Shown here one piece after another: positions 17,897 through 27,406 of a DNA stretch of 64,000 nucleotides. This DNA comes from Candidatus Heimdallarchaeota archaeon. GTDB taxonomy: Archaea > Asgardarchaeota > Heimdallarchaeia > Hodarchaeales > Hodarchaeaceae. Positions within the stretch are counted from its first letter, which is position 1, and every line of letters starts with the position of its first letter. The notes under the pieces are model-generated. The model saw only the letters and a list, made by a program, of their open reading frames with translations. It was not told the origin of the DNA and did no database searches. Location of the stretch: positions 62,001-126,000 of the forward strand of contig RDOB01000006.1 of NCBI GenBank assembly GCA_011364965.1. The letters run 5' to 3'. The position numbers were made by a program, and so were the translations under genes.

Positions 17897-20800
17897 TCAT
17901 TTTTCGTATGGTATACCATCATTTGCTGGAGGACGCATTCGTTTAGCTACAGTAGAGACTGCTATAATAGTTAGTAAGTATGGAAATACTTTAAATAACT
18001 TTTCAAAGCGCCAGATATATCCAAAAATCTGTATTGCCCATTTAATCCCTAAAGCTTCAATTTGAAAACGAAAAGCAATTGCAAAACCAAAAAGGAGACT
18101 TGCTAGACTAGCTCCGATAGGACTCCAGCCGCCAAATATTAATGCTGCTAAAGCTACAAAACCTCGTCCAGTAGTCATATCACGACCAAAGAGGGGAGCC
18201 CAACCCAAGGTTAATTGTGCACCTCCAAGAGCTGCAAGCATCCCAGATAAAATTACACAGACATATCTTGTTTGAAATACATTTATTCCAAGTGTATCTG
18301 CTGCTTTCGGATGTTCACCTACTGATCTTACACGCAATCCAAATGAAGTGTGTTCAATTACCCAGTAAGATATAAACATCAAGAAAATAAAAATATAAAC
18401 AAGGGGAGAAAGTCCAGCTGTTCCTCCTGACAAATTGAACAAGATTTCACCTACGATCGGAATATCTCTTAGGAAAGGAAATTTGATATTGGTTAATCCC
18501 TTCACAATTGGAGATGTACCTTTACTTTCTGGACCATATACTAATAACAATCCAAGTAAAGTTATTGCTGAAGCTAAAATATTAATAGCCACTCCGACCA
18601 CTACTTGATCCGCACGAAATTTAATTGAAGCCACAGCGTGCAATAATCCCATCAATGCACCTGCTATAAGTGCACCGAGGACTCCTTGCCACGGATCGCC
18701 TGTAGCGAAGGAAAACCAAACAGCAACAAATGCACCTGAAAGCATCATACCTTCCAAACCAATATTAACAACTCCTGATTTTTCAGAATACATTCCACCA
18801 AGAGCAGCAAATCCGATTGGAGCAGCTATTGATAAGGTTTGCGTGAAAAGTAAGAAAGGATTCATATCAAAAATCCAGGATAAGGAAACAAACGAAAATA
18901 CAAGAGCACTGACAACAAAGAAGAGCGGTAAAGACTGAATTAGAAATCGAACATCCTCTTTTGGAATTTTAATGCGTTTTAAGTAATAATAGGTAAAAGG
19001 TACAGATACTATTCCTATAAATCCAATCAAGGAGCCAAGATCATTAAGAGTAAAGAAAAATAATGGAATAGAAAAAGGCAACCTTATTGCTTCAGTAATA
19101 ACTACTGTAAATGTGAGTATGACATAAAAAGCAACCATAATCCCAAATATTTTACTAACCGTTTTTTCATCAAAAGGATGAGCTTCTTCAGTGATAATTG
19201 CTGTTTCTTTGGAGGGGGTTCGAACACGGAATTCTTGGAATAATATATAAGCAATTATCGCAACAAAAACAATCAAAAGTATAAGATCTTGTCCAAATAC
19301 ATTAATTAGGCTGAAAAACATTAGAATAAAGAAAATTGAGCTGAAGACCAATAATAACCTCTGCAAACCTTTGGAAAATCCCTGCTTTCGCATAAATAAA
19401 GCAGTGAGAACAAAACAAGCGGTGAATGCAATATTAATAATAGCTACATATATGTGGGTTGCTTGAGTGTATAGATCAATGCTCAAGTTCGATAAAGCAG
19501 TAGAAATAACTCCAATTAATGGTATTCCTACCAATAATCCTGCTAAACCTTGGTTACCAAATTTTACTGTTCCAGTGATATCCAAATAAAGTATGAAAGC
19601 TACTATAAACATGAAAATTGCTGTTAGTATATATTTTCTAATAATTATATAATGATATATTGCATTTAATACTGGTATAATGTTTGCTTTCAAAGAAAGA
19701 AACAGATGATATAGTGCAATCCAAATGAAAACTAATAAAATGATATGGATAAATTTATTCCATCTTGTGGGTTTCGATGCAATTCTATACTTATATGAAT
19801 CGACAGCTCTGTTATACCAGCCAGTTTTTCCAATATATGACATAATCATTTTTGAAAACAGTGGTACTGCAACGATTAAAACGATAAATCCCTTAAGTGT
19901 GTTCGCAACATCTTTAGGAATCCCATTTTGCTGTAATTTCGTACCACTGGCTTGAAGCCATCCAAACAATATTGCCCCTAAGATAACTCCGATAGGATGG
20001 TTCTCACCAATTAGAGCAATAGCTATTCCGTCAAAGCCCATTCCACTAGTAGAACCATATAAGAAAAATCCATATAAGGGCCCCATCACAACCAAAGCTC
20101 CTGCTAGCCCGCCTACTCCTCCTGAAATTAACATCACATATATTAGATTACGATTTACATTAATACCCCCATATTTTGCAGCAGAAGGACTGTATCCTAC
20201 AGCTCTGGTTTCATATCCGAGTTTAGTCCTCCATAACACAATGTAGATAATAATACAAACTACGATATTTAATAAAAATCCCCAATGTAAAGGAGAAACC
20301 TCTCTTCCAAAAATTGTTGGGATTCTAGTATTTGCAGGAATTGGGGGAGTTTGAGGTGAAGCATTCCCAGCAAGATTCTGATCGGTAAAAGGCCCACCTG
20401 CACCTATCAAGAATACCATCAGACTATTGGCAACATAGTTCATCATAATTGTGGTAATGACTTCATGGACACCCCTAGCCTTCAGCACAGCTGGAACTAA
20501 AGCCCATAATGATCCTCCTAACATTCCCGCCAAAATCATTGCTGGTACAAGTACTAATGGGGGTATATTGAGGCCAGCGAGTCTTATTGAAGAACCTAAC
20601 AAAGCTGTAGTAAACCCTCCTATTACTACCTGTCCCTCCGTTCCGATGTTAAACATCCCTGCCCGAAAAGCAATTGCTACTGATAAACCAGTTAATATGA
20701 GAGGTGTGGCATAAAAGAACACATTAGCAAGTGCTGTGATATCAATATTTCCAGTTTGATCGAAGAAAATGTCGATAAGCATACTTTTCAGGACTAGAAT

Positions 20801-20938
20801 TGGATCGAAATTCGTAATGATGAGTATAATGATAATGATAAAAAAGGAAATTAAAATTGAGAAGAGAGGGATTGATAACTTCCTTAAAGCCATTTCAAGT
20901 TTTGATTGGGTAATTGTTGATTCTACTTCAGTTGCCAT
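17897..20938 (-). CDS. fused nucleoside ABC permease (NupP-like plus NupQ-like)
   Basis: A 1,013-residue membrane protein carrying in one chain what is normally two subunits. Residues about 20-370 follow the first permease (YufP/NupP group), with FNIGTEGQVVIGG near 96-108. Residues about 680-1,000 follow the second (YufQ/NupQ group), with VVNIGLEGMMLSGAF near 720-735. Between them lie about 300 residues of further membrane helices I do not recognise. The ATG has a good GGAGG site and overlaps the ATPase stop by 11 bases, so the transporter is one translational unit. Role: uptake of nucleosides across the membrane. Confidence 0.88.
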   Translation of the reverse strand: MATEVESTITQSKLEMALRKLSIPLFSILISFFIIIIILIITNFDPILVLKSMLIDIFFDQTGNIDITALANVFFYATPLILTGLSVAIAFRAGMFNIGTEGQVVIGGFTTALLGSSIRLAGLNIPPLVLVPAMILAGMLGGSLWALVPAVLKARGVHEVITTIMMNYVANSLMVFLIGAGGPFTDQNLAGNASPQTPPIPANTRIPTIFGREVSPLHWGFLLNIVVCIIIYIVLWRTKLGYETRAVGYSPSAAKYGGINVNRNLIYVMLISGGVGGLAGALVVMGPLYGFFLYGSTSGMGFDGIAIALIGENHPIGVILGAILFGWLQASGTKLQQNGIPKDVANTLKGFIVLIVAVPLFSKMIMSYIGKTGWYNRAVDSYKYRIASKPTRWNKFIHIILLVFIWIALYHLFLSLKANIIPVLNAIYHYIIIRKYILTAIFMFIVAFILYLDITGTVKFGNQGLAGLLVGIPLIGVISTALSNLSIDLYTQATHIYVAIINIAFTACFVLTALFMRKQGFSKGLQRLLLVFSSIFFILMFFSLINVFGQDLILLIVFVAIIAYILFQEFRVRTPSKETAIITEEAHPFDEKTVSKIFGIMVAFYVILTFTVVITEAIRLPFSIPLFFFTLNDLGSLIGFIGIVSVPFTYYYLKRIKIPKEDVRFLIQSLPLFFVVSALVFSFVSLSWIFDMNPFLLFTQTLSIAAPIGFAALGGMYSEKSGVVNIGLEGMMLSGAFVAVWFSFATGDPWQGVLGALIAGALMGLLHAVASIKFRADQVVVGVAINILASAITLLGLLLVYGPESKGTSPIVKGLTNIKFPFLRDIPIVGEILFNLSGGTAGLSPLVYIFIFLMFISYWVIEHTSFGLRVRSVGEHPKAADTLGINVFQTRYVCVILSGMLAALGGAQLTLGWAPLFGRDMTTGRGFVALAALIFGGWSPIGASLASLLFGFAIAFRFQIEALGIKWAIQIFGYIWRFEKLFKVFPYLLTIIAVSTVAKRMRPPANDGIPYEK

Positions 20939-22532
20939 TATGAGAACCTCCAGTTATAGTTTTACCGTTCTCTGTATGACCTGCCATTAATAATCCAAGT
21001 CGACGTTCGTTTGTTTGTGTAGGATCTTCAAATGCTACAAATTCTCCCTCAAAAATTACTGCAATTCTATCAGAAAGTGACAGAATTTCATCTAAGTCGC
21101 TAGATATTAATAAAATTGCTTTTCCACTTTCTCGTAACTCTACAAGACGACGATGGACGTATTGAATTACACCGACATCCAATCCTCGGGTTACTTGCGC
21201 AGCTAGAACTACAAAAGGTTCCTTTGAAAGTTCTCTAGCTACTACTACTTTTTGTTGATTTCCCCCCGAAAGGGATTGCATTGTTGTCATAACTGAGGGG
21301 GTTCTAATATCATAATTCACAATGTTATTTTTCGCATTTGAATTAATTGATGATCTATCATAAAATTTTGATAATATTCCTTTTAAAAACCAGCGTTTAT
21401 GGTGATGTAAGCCAAGAATCAAATTTTCTGCTACTGTGAACTTTCCTATTGTACCAGTTTTTTGTCTATCCTCAGGAATATATGCTAATCCTGCGTCATA
21501 AATCTCCCTTGTTGAAAAACCGCTAACATTTTTCCCATTAAGTATTATTTCACCTGATTTAACATCTCTTAATCCTGTTATCGCTTGTGCAAGTTCACTC
21601 TGGCCATTTCCTACAACTCCGGCTACTCCTAAAATTTCTCCTCCGCTCACACTCAAATTCACCCCTTTTACTGCTAGCTGCCCCCTATCATTTTCAACGA
21701 CTAAGTTTCGTATTTCCAATAACGGTTCAGATTTTGAAATGGGCTTTTTTTGGATTTTTATCAGCTTTCTTCCAATCATCATTTCCGCTAATTCTTCTGG
21801 TGATGTATCGACACGGTTTACTGTACCAACTACCCTACCTTTTCTTAAAACAGTAATTCGGTCTGCTAATGCCATGGGTTCCTTTAATTTATGAGTAATA
21901 ATAATAATTGTTTTCCCTTGTTCTTCTTTCAACGCTCTTAAAGATTTGAATAAAGCAGTAACCTCTTGGGGAGTAAGTACGGCAGTTGGTTCGTCTAAAA
22001 TAAGAATATCTGCTTTTCTGTAAAGAATCTTTAATATTTCTACACGTTGTTGAATACCTACTGGAAGATTTTCTATAATTGCATCAGGATCAATGTCTAA
22101 ACCATTTTCTTTGGAGATTTTTCGAATTTGCTTTCGTGCGAGTGGAAGATTTAGCTTCATTCCTTGAAAAGTAGGTTCAGCTCCAAGAATGATATTCTCA
22201 GTTACGGACATAATAGGTACAAGCATAAAATGTTGATGAACCATACCAATGCCATTATTCATGGCATCAATGGGTTCTTTTATTGCTACTTCTTTGCCAT
22301 GGATGAAAATTTTGCTTTCCTCGCTATCTGGACCATAAAGGCCATATAGAACATTCATCAATGTCGTCTTTCCAGCACCATTTTCTCCTAATAGGGCATG
22401 AATCTCCCCTTCTCGAATATTCAAGTTGATATTGTCATTAGCTAAAACCCCCGGAAATTTCTTTACGATATTATGCATACTGACCGCAAAGTCTTCCGAA
22501 TGTTTAGGGATAGCACTTTCACTCGCAATCAT
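20928..22532 (-). CDS. nucleoside ABC transporter ATP-binding protein, two ABC domains
   Basis: 534 residues of the RbsA/NupO type. First domain: Walker A GENGAGKT near 53-60, LPVGIQQRVEI signature, ILILDEPTAVL Walker B. Second domain: a degenerate Walker A (GVVGNGQSE), a good LSGGNQQKVVVAREL signature and the FVVLAAQVTRGLD Walker B typical of this group. It powers the fused permease encoded downstream with an 11-base overlap. An ATTTAAATA TATA-like element lies about 40 bases upstream, so it may be transcribed separately from the binding protein. Confidence 0.93.
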   Translation of the reverse strand: MIASESAIPKHSEDFAVSMHNIVKKFPGVLANDNINLNIREGEIHALLGENGAGKTTLMNVLYGLYGPDSEESKIFIHGKEVAIKEPIDAMNNGIGMVHQHFMLVPIMSVTENIILGAEPTFQGMKLNLPLARKQIRKISKENGLDIDPDAIIENLPVGIQQRVEILKILYRKADILILDEPTAVLTPQEVTALFKSLRALKEEQGKTIIIITHKLKEPMALADRITVLRKGRVVGTVNRVDTSPEELAEMMIGRKLIKIQKKPISKSEPLLEIRNLVVENDRGQLAVKGVNLSVSGGEILGVAGVVGNGQSELAQAITGLRDVKSGEIILNGKNVSGFSTREIYDAGLAYIPEDRQKTGTIGKFTVAENLILGLHHHKRWFLKGILSKFYDRSSINSNAKNNIVNYDIRTPSVMTTMQSLSGGNQQKVVVARELSKEPFVVLAAQVTRGLDVGVIQYVHRRLVELRESGKAILLISSDLDEILSLSDRIAVIFEGEFVAFEDPTQTNERRLGLLMAGHTENGKTITGGSHNGN

Positions 22533-22587
22533 CTAAAAATCTCCAAAAATGAGCATAAAATAACTAATATTTAAATAAATTGAATAG

Positions 22588-22596
22588 AAAAAAAAA
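22588..22596 (-). terminator. oligo-T terminator after the binding-protein gene
   Basis: Nine Ts on the minus strand, 14 bases after the stop of the binding-protein gene and following a C/T-rich stretch. Archaeal termination often occurs in such T runs. It would let the abundant binding protein be made separately from the ATPase and permease. Confidence 0.45.
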
Positions 22597-22610
22597 GAGG
22601 GAGGGGAAGA

Positions 22611-23744
22611 TTATCTCCGCCTTCGGATTTGGATTGTTGCAAGACCCAAGAGGATCAAAATAGAGAGCCATTCAAAACCTGGGACTGGGATACTCTCTTC
22701 AAATTCACTAGAATCATCATCGATAATGAGATGACCAGCTTCTATCTTGTCAATAATATCTTGAATATGCTCCCAGCGAGTTTTGTTTTCTCCATTGAAA
22801 TCATAGTATCCATTCTTGATTGCAGTTGTATAAGTCATAGGACTGATTCCTACACCACCTTCAGCAATACCTAACTCACTGTGACCAGATGTCCATGTAC
22901 CTTCCATTTTTGTTTGAATTGAAGTAAAAACAGCTGTTTCTACTAATTTTAACATTGAGCAGAGAACCTTTCCTGGGTATAGGTAATCTTGGTCAGAGTC
23001 AACACCAATTGCATAGGCTCCTTCTGTTTCATTTGCTGCTTGCATTACACCTATACCAGTACCACCAGCAGCTGCGAAAACAATATCGTTACCTGCACTG
23101 TAGAGTGTTTGGGCCGTGGATTTTCCTCCTGCGATATCGCCCCAAGGATTGGTTGGATCTGGGGAATATACAGAAGTGACAGTAATTTCTTCGTTTATAT
23201 ATTTAACGCCTTGTTCATAGCCATATTTAAATTTGTTAATCAAATAGATATCTAAACCACCGAGAAATCCGACTTTGTCGGTTTCCGTTACCATAGCGGC
23301 CATAGCTCCGACTAAAAAGCTCCCTTCATGTTCCTTGAAGGTTATAGAATTGATATTTGTTTTATTTATTACATCGTCAATCAGAACCCAATCTTGATTG
23401 GGGTAGGTGTTAGCGGATACATTTAATGCACTCGTTTGCAAGAATCCAACGCATATTATCAATTCATATTTGTCTTGTGAACCAAGATCATCCTGATAAG
23501 TAGCAAATTCAGGAATTGTCGCTGGTTCTACATAATCGACATTGATTGATTCACCATACTCGTCAATAGCCTGTTCCATACCTCTATAGGCAGCATCGTT
23601 GAAAGATTTGTCACCAAGACCTCCAGTTGCAAAAATGATTGCAAACTCCATAGGGTCTACGTTTACATTTGCTTGCGCTAGTTGAGATATTGGAAGAGCA
23701 CTAGTGATGAAAATGATGGTAATTAAAAATCTAATTTTCTTCAA
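22611..23744 (-). CDS. BmpA/PnrA-like nucleoside-binding protein with C-terminal anchor
   Basis: 377 residues: a signal peptide (1-25, cut near AQA-NV), then the BmpA fold (FATGGLGDKSFNDAAYRG near 39-56, VGFLGG near 157, AAAGGTGIGVM near 224). It captures nucleosides outside the cell for the ABC transporter. Instead of a lipobox it ends in a spacer, PVPGFEWL, a hydrophobic helix and RRRR, an arrangement like archaeal PGF-type C-terminal sorting signals. TTG start with GGAGAT upstream. An oligo-T run follows the stop. Confidence 0.9.
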   Translation of the reverse strand: MKKIRFLITIIFITSALPISQLAQANVNVDPMEFAIIFATGGLGDKSFNDAAYRGMEQAIDEYGESINVDYVEPATIPEFATYQDDLGSQDKYELIICVGFLQTSALNVSANTYPNQDWVLIDDVINKTNINSITFKEHEGSFLVGAMAAMVTETDKVGFLGGLDIYLINKFKYGYEQGVKYINEEITVTSVYSPDPTNPWGDIAGGKSTAQTLYSAGNDIVFAAAGGTGIGVMQAANETEGAYAIGVDSDQDYLYPGKVLCSMLKLVETAVFTSIQTKMEGTWTSGHSELGIAEGGVGISPMTYTTAIKNGYYDFNGENKTRWEHIQDIIDKIEAGHLIIDDDSSEFEESIPVPGFEWLSILILLGLATIQIRRRR

Positions 23745-23777
23745 TATTCTATCTCCAATAATGAATAGTGTTTGTAC

Positions 23778-23849
23778 TTTTTGTCAAAATCCTTATCAAG
23801 AATTATGACAAAAAATAATGATTTTTTTCGCTTCATCTGACGAAAAAAA
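23778..23849. promoter_or_regulatory. two inverted repeats between divergent nucleoside genes
   Basis: TTTTTGTCA (23778-23786) pairs with TGACAAAAA (23806-23814), and TTTTTTTCG (23822-23830) pairs with CGAAAAAAA (23841-23849). The right-hand arms extend to TGACAAAAAA and TGACGAAAAAA, so they are also near direct repeats 32 bases apart. They sit between the binding-protein gene and the phosphorylase gene, the expected place for an operator that couples nucleoside uptake and breakdown. Confidence 0.45.
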
Positions 23850-24046
23850 ACATGGGTCAATTCACAAACACCTAGGTTTTATTACTTTTCATTGAGTTTT
23901 AAATTTTATCAGTAATGTCTAAGAATTCACTTTTGGTGGGAAGGTCTTTTACTAACATTAATAACACGTTACTTTTTTGTAATCCCAAAGGATTTGTAGC
24001 TAAAACCAAAAATTCTATTTCAATTATTAATTCTGAAGTGAGAGTA

Positions 24047-24916
24047 ATGACTAAAAAGTTAATTGGAGACATCGAAGGAGCAGAGATAGTTTCAGATAAG
24101 GAAGGAAGGCAATATCATATCGGATTAGCCAAAGGAGAGCTTGCTGAAAATATAGTTTTAGTGGGGGATCCTGAGAGACCAAATTTGGTAAAAAAAGTAT
24201 TTTCAGAGATATATATTGAAACACAAGTACGAGAATTCCACACAATAACTGGACAGATAGGAAAGACCGATGTTTCAATTATGAGTACTGGGATTGGACC
24301 CAGTAACATTGAAATTTGTATGGTCGAAATAATACAGGTCTGTGAATCACCTACGGTAATTAGGGCTGGGAGCTGTGGTGCTTTACATCACAAAGTAAAT
24401 GTGGGTGACCTAGTCATTTCTACTGGATCAGTTCGATTCGAAGATACCAGTACGTATTTTATTCCAGAAGGTTATCCTGCAGTTGCCGATTGGGAGGTAA
24501 TACTGGCTTTAAATGAGGCCGCGATGAGAAATAATCATAAATATCATATTGGTCTCTCTGCATCAGGATCAGGTTTTTATGGAGCTCAGGGAAGAGTCAT
24601 TCCCGGTTTACCTATAAGAAATCCCAATACCATCGATTATTTAACGCAGTTAAATGTATTAAACTTCGAAATGGAAGCCTCTACTCTATTTAACTTAGCT
24701 CAAATCTTTGGACTCAGAGCAGGTATGGTTTGTGCTGTTTTTACAAATCGATTAAGAGATGAATTTATTTCAAATGAGCTTAAAGCCAATGCTGAAATAA
24801 ATTGTGTGACAACTGCTCTCGATGCATTAAGAATTCTTGAACAAATGGATTCAATTAAAGCAAGACAAAAATCAAAATTTTGGTCACCTAGTTTTAAGTT
24901 ATCAAATCAAGTTTGA
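24047..24916 (+). CDS. uridine phosphorylase-like nucleoside phosphorylase
   Basis: A nucleoside phosphorylase of the uridine phosphorylase group: LVGDPERP (phosphate-binding), STGIGPSNIEI, IRAGSCGALH and NFEMEASTLFNLA (the ribose/base-binding Met-Glu) in family order. It splits nucleosides with phosphate to a base and (deoxy)ribose-1-phosphate. I start it at the ATG at 24047 (289 residues); the 44 extra residues from the ATG at 23915 do not resemble the family. Its neighbours are nucleoside import genes (divergent) and a PfkB kinase 17 bases downstream. Confidence 0.88.
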   Translation: MTKKLIGDIEGAEIVSDKEGRQYHIGLAKGELAENIVLVGDPERPNLVKKVFSEIYIETQVREFHTITGQIGKTDVSIMSTGIGPSNIEICMVEIIQVCESPTVIRAGSCGALHHKVNVGDLVISTGSVRFEDTSTYFIPEGYPAVADWEVILALNEAAMRNNHKYHIGLSASGSGFYGAQGRVIPGLPIRNPNTIDYLTQLNVLNFEMEASTLFNLAQIFGLRAGMVCAVFTNRLRDEFISNELKANAEINCVTTALDALRILEQMDSIKARQKSKFWSPSFKLSNQV

Positions 24917-24933
24917 TCTTGAAGGTATAGAAG

Positions 24934-25902
24934 ATGACGAATCGTCGTATTTTTTGTTTAGGACATATTTCGATTGATGTTTTTATCCATAGAAAGGATT
25001 TAAACGATCTTAAAATCGGAGGATGTATATCATCACCAAATTTATCGATACAGAGCGGAGGAACGGAAGCTAATGTCTCCTTTTGGTTAGGTAAACTTGG
25101 TGTTAACGTTTCAATGATCGGAGTGATAGCAGATGACCCTCTAGGGCACTTTTTACAAAAAGATCTTGAACGTGCAAATGTAAAATGTTATTTAAAGAAG
25201 TCAATCGTCAATCCTTCATCTAGTATATTAATTGTTGTTGAAGAGACCGGGGAAAGATCTTTTATAATTAATGGTAAATGTTTAAATGAATTAGAGTTAG
25301 TTGATGTACCAATCAAAGAAATACAAGGAGGCAACTTATTTTACACATCTGCTTATAACATAGAGAATCTACCAATAAGAAACACAGTGAAAGAAATTAT
25401 TAAGATTTCCAAGGAAAATGAAGAACAGGCTTTTGAAGTAGCATTTAATTTGGCAGCATATACCACTGTTGAAAGAAATAACAATTTGCTTAAACAAGAT
25501 GTTCTTCCATATGTGGACATTCTTATAGGAAATTATAAAGAATATAAATCCTTATTAAATACCTATAAGAGTCAACCTCTTCCTCAAGATCTCCTAGAAA
25601 AAGCTTTAAATAAATTTCCAAACATCAAAATATTACTTCTCACTGATAGCGAGGATGGATGTTATTTTCGTACTCTTGAGGATCGGGGACACATTCCTGC
25701 TAATCAGGTGACCGTTATTGATACTACAGGAGCTGGTGATGGATTTTGTGCAGGATTTATATCAAAATATGTCATGAATTCATCTATAAAACAAGCAGTG
25801 AATGAGGGTAATAAATTGGGTACATATATTTGCCAAGGTTTTGGAGCTCATTACAACTCTGAGGATTATATACGGAAAAAAGCAAAATCAGGACTTGAAT
25901 AA
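24934..25902 (+). CDS. PfkB-family sugar or nucleoside kinase
   Basis: 322 residues of the ribokinase/PfkB family: an N-terminal QSGGTEANVSFWLGKLG sugar-binding motif near 33-49 and the C-terminal DTTGAGDGFCAGF signature with the catalytic Asp of GAGD. It lies 17 bases after the nucleoside phosphorylase and is probably co-transcribed. In archaea a PfkB member phosphorylates ribose-1-phosphate to ribose-1,5-bisphosphate in nucleoside degradation; that role fits the context but is inference. A nucleoside kinase is the alternative. Confidence 0.85.
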   Translation: MTNRRIFCLGHISIDVFIHRKDLNDLKIGGCISSPNLSIQSGGTEANVSFWLGKLGVNVSMIGVIADDPLGHFLQKDLERANVKCYLKKSIVNPSSSILIVVEETGERSFIINGKCLNELELVDVPIKEIQGGNLFYTSAYNIENLPIRNTVKEIIKISKENEEQAFEVAFNLAAYTTVERNNNLLKQDVLPYVDILIGNYKEYKSLLNTYKSQPLPQDLLEKALNKFPNIKILLLTDSEDGCYFRTLEDRGHIPANQVTVIDTTGAGDGFCAGFISKYVMNSSIKQAVNEGNKLGTYICQGFGAHYNSEDYIRKKAKSGLE

Positions 25903-26053
25903 TGATAAATTTCGTATGTTAATAGGTTTTTATCCCTTTAAAATAATCGTTCAAGTCTTGTTCTGAATCAGTAAGAAAAAAAGTCAAGATACAAATTGCA
26001 GTTTTAGCAATTGCGCTTTGAAGAGGGATGTGCAATCGGGGGAAATTTAAATT

Positions 26054-26348
26054 GTGAAATGGCATCCCAAAAGCGTATTACCGAAATTTTTTCTTTTTCT
26101 ATTTTTGTTGGATTTATTGTTTTCCCCTGTCAATGCAATTAGCATTAGTTCTAGCGATAAATAGTAAGAATTTGAATGGTGTTGAATCTGTCACCTATGA
26201 AGGCATTCCAGTATTAGTGGAAGCCACAATATCTATTGGAATTCATGTGATCAAAGTTATTGTCTGAAACTTTGATTTGGATACACCTGATGATCAAGAG
26301 GTAAGTGAATACACATCTGGTATTAATATTGTATCTCCCCCAAGCTAA
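26054..26348 (+). pseudogene. broken gene for a small secreted protein
   Basis: From GTG 26054 the frame encodes a convincing signal peptide (MKWHPKSVLPKFFLFLFL then LDLLFSPVNA) and SISSSDK, then stops at TAG 26162. Shifting frame at about 26160 continues sensibly as NSKNLNGVESVTYEG, IPVLVEATISIGIHVIKVIV, meets TGA at 26265, and goes on as NFDLDTPDDQEVSEYTSG to TAA 26346. One frameshift plus one nonsense codon mark a decayed gene for an exported protein of about 95 residues, or sequence errors. Identity unknown. The 150 bases before it hold nothing I can name. Confidence 0.6.
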
Positions 26349-26356
26349 AAAACATT

Positions 26357-26698
26357 CTACACTTTAGGAGAATATCGATTACTGTCCTCAAAAAAATCTA
26401 GTGCTTTGAATTGAGTATGAAATTCCGCTTTATGTTCAACTCCTCGTGGGATATGATAAGTATCACCTTTTACGTATTTATTCGTCTTTTCTCCAATAGT
26501 AAGGGACATTTCACCTTCTAGGACAACTCCGAATTGTTCTCCATGTGTATGAGGAGGAATGGATGTAATTGGATTGATATCAAGAAATACTATTTGAAAG
26601 TTCGATCCTTGGGCAATCCATGCGTTAATTCCTTTAAAAGGAATATCAGCTTCAGGTAGAAGTTTTTTTATAAATTCTGGGAGTAATTCTTTACTCAT
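26357..26698 (-). CDS. cupin domain protein
   Basis: 113 residues forming a single cupin barrel: motif 1 PPHTHGEQFGVVLEGEM (His-x-His, Glu) near 61-77 and motif 2 HIPRGVEHKAEF near 94-105 supply the metal ligands. Could be a small dioxygenase, isomerase or ligand-binding regulator; nothing narrows it. It follows the DUF35 gene on the same strand after 38 bases and may belong to the same operon. Confidence 0.85.
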   Translation of the reverse strand: MSKELLPEFIKKLLPEADIPFKGINAWIAQGSNFQIVFLDINPITSIPPHTHGEQFGVVLEGEMSLTIGEKTNKYVKGDTYHIPRGVEHKAEFHTQFKALDFFEDSNRYSPKV

Positions 26699-26736
26699 AC
26701 TTAAAACATCCTAAAAAAAAAGAAGAGTGAGGATTA

Positions 26737-27396
26737 CTACCTAAGAGTAGCAACCCATTTATATACTGGATCACAGAGCTCTTTGATTCTTTCCTTCTCT
26801 GAAGTCATAGGTCCTGGTTTCCAGGAAGGATCAGGTTCGAACCAGAAATCGATTAGATTTCCCACACGATCCTCGACAGGAACTATTTTGACGACAACTG
26901 GCATGTTTGTTTCAGTATGCCAAGGTTCAGAGATGTGTAGAATATTTGCAATAGCTGTCTTACTTTCTCCAATTAATACATAAGCCAAAACAAATGGTAA
27001 TTTTTTCAAAGCACTCTTCGCTGAGAATCCACATATAGTCCAAGCATGAAGAATGCCTTTTTTAGGCATTTCTACCCAATTAGTGATTTCTAAATCACAA
27101 TCTAAGTTCCAACAATTAACTCTAGGAGGGAAAGTGATATCTCCACATTTTGGACATTTAGTACCTAGTAATTTTCCATCTAATAATCCTTTGGAGTAAG
27201 GAGAAAGCGCTCCTAATCGAAAAGTGTATAGCATATCATAGTAGATCTGTTGTTCTACCCAAATTTTTCCTCCAGCTTCTCCACTACGAACATTTTGCCA
27301 TACCCATCCCTGTTCTGGAACCAAGGGTTGAATCTCTTTCCATGCGTTCCATCGGAACTCTTTATTGAATGGGGTTGGATGTAAGTCCTTTTTCAT
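26737..27396 (-). CDS. DUF35 zinc-ribbon/OB-fold protein, partner of thiolase-like protein
   Basis: About 219 residues: a rubredoxin-like zinc ribbon (CPKCG near 73, then CWNLDC near 89) followed by an OB-fold (ILHAWTICGFS onward). DUF35 proteins bind acyl-CoA or bridge thiolase-type enzymes to partners. ATG 27396 is favoured, with AGGTGA 5 bases ahead; a GTG lies at 27405. It begins right after the stop of the thiolase-like gene, so both are surely made together and probably form a complex. Confidence 0.85.
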   Translation of the reverse strand: MKKDLHPTPFNKEFRWNAWKEIQPLVPEQGWVWQNVRSGEAGGKIWVEQQIYYDMLYTFRLGALSPYSKGLLDGKLLGTKCPKCGDITFPPRVNCWNLDCDLEITNWVEMPKKGILHAWTICGFSAKSALKKLPFVLAYVLIGESKTAIANILHISEPWHTETNMPVVVKIVPVEDRVGNLIDFWFEPDPSWKPGPMTSEKERIKELCDPVYKWVATLR

Positions 27397-27406
27397 ATTA
27401 TTCACC

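Noticed and set aside
23915..24046. 44-residue N-terminal extension of the nucleoside phosphorylase
   Set aside because: Does not resemble the family; a TATA-like stretch just upstream would place initiation after that ATG.
26834..26843. GGTTCGAACC resembling a tRNA T-arm
   Set aside because: It lies inside the DUF35 coding frame and no other tRNA arms are around it.
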